Positions 33,449 through 34,068 of a stretch of 34,068 bases of DNA are shown here, piece after piece (position 1 is the first letter of the stretch; every line of letters starts with the position of its first letter). The notes under the pieces are model-generated. The model had not been told where the DNA came from and searched no databases. It saw nothing but the letters and a program-made list of their open reading frames with translations. The translations under genes and the position numbers were made by a program. This DNA is from Chloroflexota bacterium (lineage in GTDB: Bacteria > Chloroflexota > Anaerolineae > UBA1429): positions 1-34,068 of the forward strand of contig JAIOAW010000026.1 in the NCBI GenBank assembly GCA_019873625.1. The letters are read 5' to 3'.

Positions 33449-33477
33449 ATCATATTCGCGAACGCACCGGCTGACAA
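33449..33477 (-). promoter_or_regulatory. promoter for the UroD-like gene
   Basis: On the minus strand TTGTCA (33472-33477) and TATGAT (33449-33454) are 17 bases apart, starting transcription near 33442, about 50 bases before the ATG at 33393. Confidence 0.65.
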
Positions 33478-33544
33478 GGCCAAACCCATCGTATCGAACG
33501 CTCACCTGGCTTACCGTTTACGTGGTGCACAAAGGAGCATTGCG

Positions 33545-34068
33545 ATGAACATCAAGCATAGCCTTTTCCTCGTTGCCGCCCTTCTTGCCCTCGTGGGTTG
33601 CGCCGCCCCCCAGGCGCCTACGGCGGCGCCCACGCGCTTGCCCTCTACGCCCTTGCCGGAGCCGACGCTTGCGCCCACGGCGGCGCCTTCGCCCACGGCT
33701 ACGGTCGCGCCTACCACGGCGCCGGCTGGCCCTACGGCCTACCCCGCGCCAGAGACGCCCACCCCTCCTACCGCGCCGGGCGCCACGTCGGAGGCCTATC
33801 CCGCCCCTGGGGCAAGCCAAGCGGGCGCTGGGGGCTGGGCGGCGGATGGCCTCATCTCCGAAGGGGAGTATCCCGCGAATGCCAAAATCGGCCCGATGAC
33901 CATCTGGTGGGGCAACGATGCCGAATTCCTCTATATCGCCGCCGAGGCGCCCACGAAGGGATGGGTCGCTGTGGGCCTCGCCCTCGAAGAGAAGATGAAG
34001 GGCGCGAACTATATCATCGCGGCCTTTGACGGGGAACCCAAGATCGAAGATGGCTTTGGCACCGCGCC
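33545..34068 (+). CDS. lipoprotein with Pro/Thr-rich linker and DOMON-like domain (3' end outside window)
   Basis: The gene is open to the right edge: 174 codons plus 2 bases are visible. It begins with a signal peptide and lipobox LVGC (C19), so the protein is lipid-anchored outside. Residues 20 to about 90 are a Pro-, Thr- and Ala-rich linker (repeats like APTAAP and YPAPE) typical of chloroflexotal surface lipoproteins. From about 98 onward the sequence (WAADGLISEGEYP, then WWGNDAEFLYIAAEA and GWVAVGLAL) matches the DOMON fold, a beta-sandwich that binds heme or sugar in many surface proteins. Whether this copy binds heme cannot be seen, since the domain is cut. AAAGGAG lies 8 bases before the ATG. 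Confidence 0.8.
   Translation, partial: MNIKHSLFLVAALLALVGCAAPQAPTAAPTRLPSTPLPEPTLAPTAAPSPTATVAPTTAPAGPTAYPAPETPTPPTAPGATSEAYPAPGASQAGAGGWAADGLISEGEYPANAKIGPMTIWWGNDAEFLYIAAEAPTKGWVAVGLALEEKMKGANYIIAAFDGEPKIEDGFGTA

Noticed and set aside
33511-33717. Gly/Val-rich minus-strand open frame
   Set aside because: It is the antisense of the Pro/Thr/Ala-rich linker of the DOMON-like lipoprotein, a low-complexity artefact.

Overview
The window is GC-rich, gene-dense bacterial DNA. It most likely comes from a member of the Chloroflexota (Anaerolineae-like). This is an inference from style: Pro/Thr-rich lipoprotein linkers, a C4 zinc-ribbon coiled-coil protein, a GT39-type membrane glycosyltransferase with a soluble C-terminal domain, a P-loop ATPase fused to a PD40 propeller, and many sugar-acting enzymes of chloroflexotal type. 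Starts usually carry an AGGAGG-like ribosome binding site. Several intergenic regions hold readable sigma-A-type promoters with 16-18 bp spacers. I see no tRNA, rRNA, CRISPR array, insertion sequence or phage gene, and no compositional island.

Left part (1-14019). A 164-bp structured repeat in two nearly identical tandem copies is followed by a three-gene operon (NIPSNAP-like, nitroreductase, serine beta-lactamase-like hydrolase). Two minus-strand pairs follow: zinc-ribbon protein plus ATPase/propeller protein, and Maf plus GT39-like glycosyltransferase. Next come a metallophosphoesterase, a gluzincin-like lipoprotein, an iron-dependent alcohol dehydrogenase, an alkylguanine-DNA alkyltransferase, a cyclodeaminase-family protein and an unassigned coiled-coil protein.

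Middle part (14043-21742) is carbohydrate metabolism. A minus-strand operon encodes a sugar phosphate isomerase/epimerase-like TIM barrel, a ROK sugar kinase and deoxyribose-phosphate aldolase. Divergent from it lies a lipoprotein built from two internal repeats, then a cytoplasmic GH51 arabinofuranosidase, a UlaG-like metallo-hydrolase and a phosphoglucose isomerase. Together they suggest intracellular release of arabinose and entry of sugars and deoxynucleosides into central metabolism.

Right part (21911-34068). A soluble PAS-GAF-PAS hybrid histidine kinase with a receiver domain is followed by a terminator-like hairpin and an arsC-HD-phoU operon. Then come a GHL6-type glycoside hydrolase, a GHMP sugar kinase, a Gfo/Idh/MocA dehydrogenase, an alkaline-phosphatase-superfamily phosphodiesterase, a UroD-like protein and the start of a DOMON-like lipoprotein cut by the window end.

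No clearly new multi-gene system is visible. The most unusual items are the single-pass ATPase-to-propeller protein, the two-repeat lipoprotein, the hairpin-in-leader arrangement before arsC, the 164-bp structured repeat, the gluzincin-like lipoprotein with an altered metal motif, and convergent genes that share stop-codon bases.
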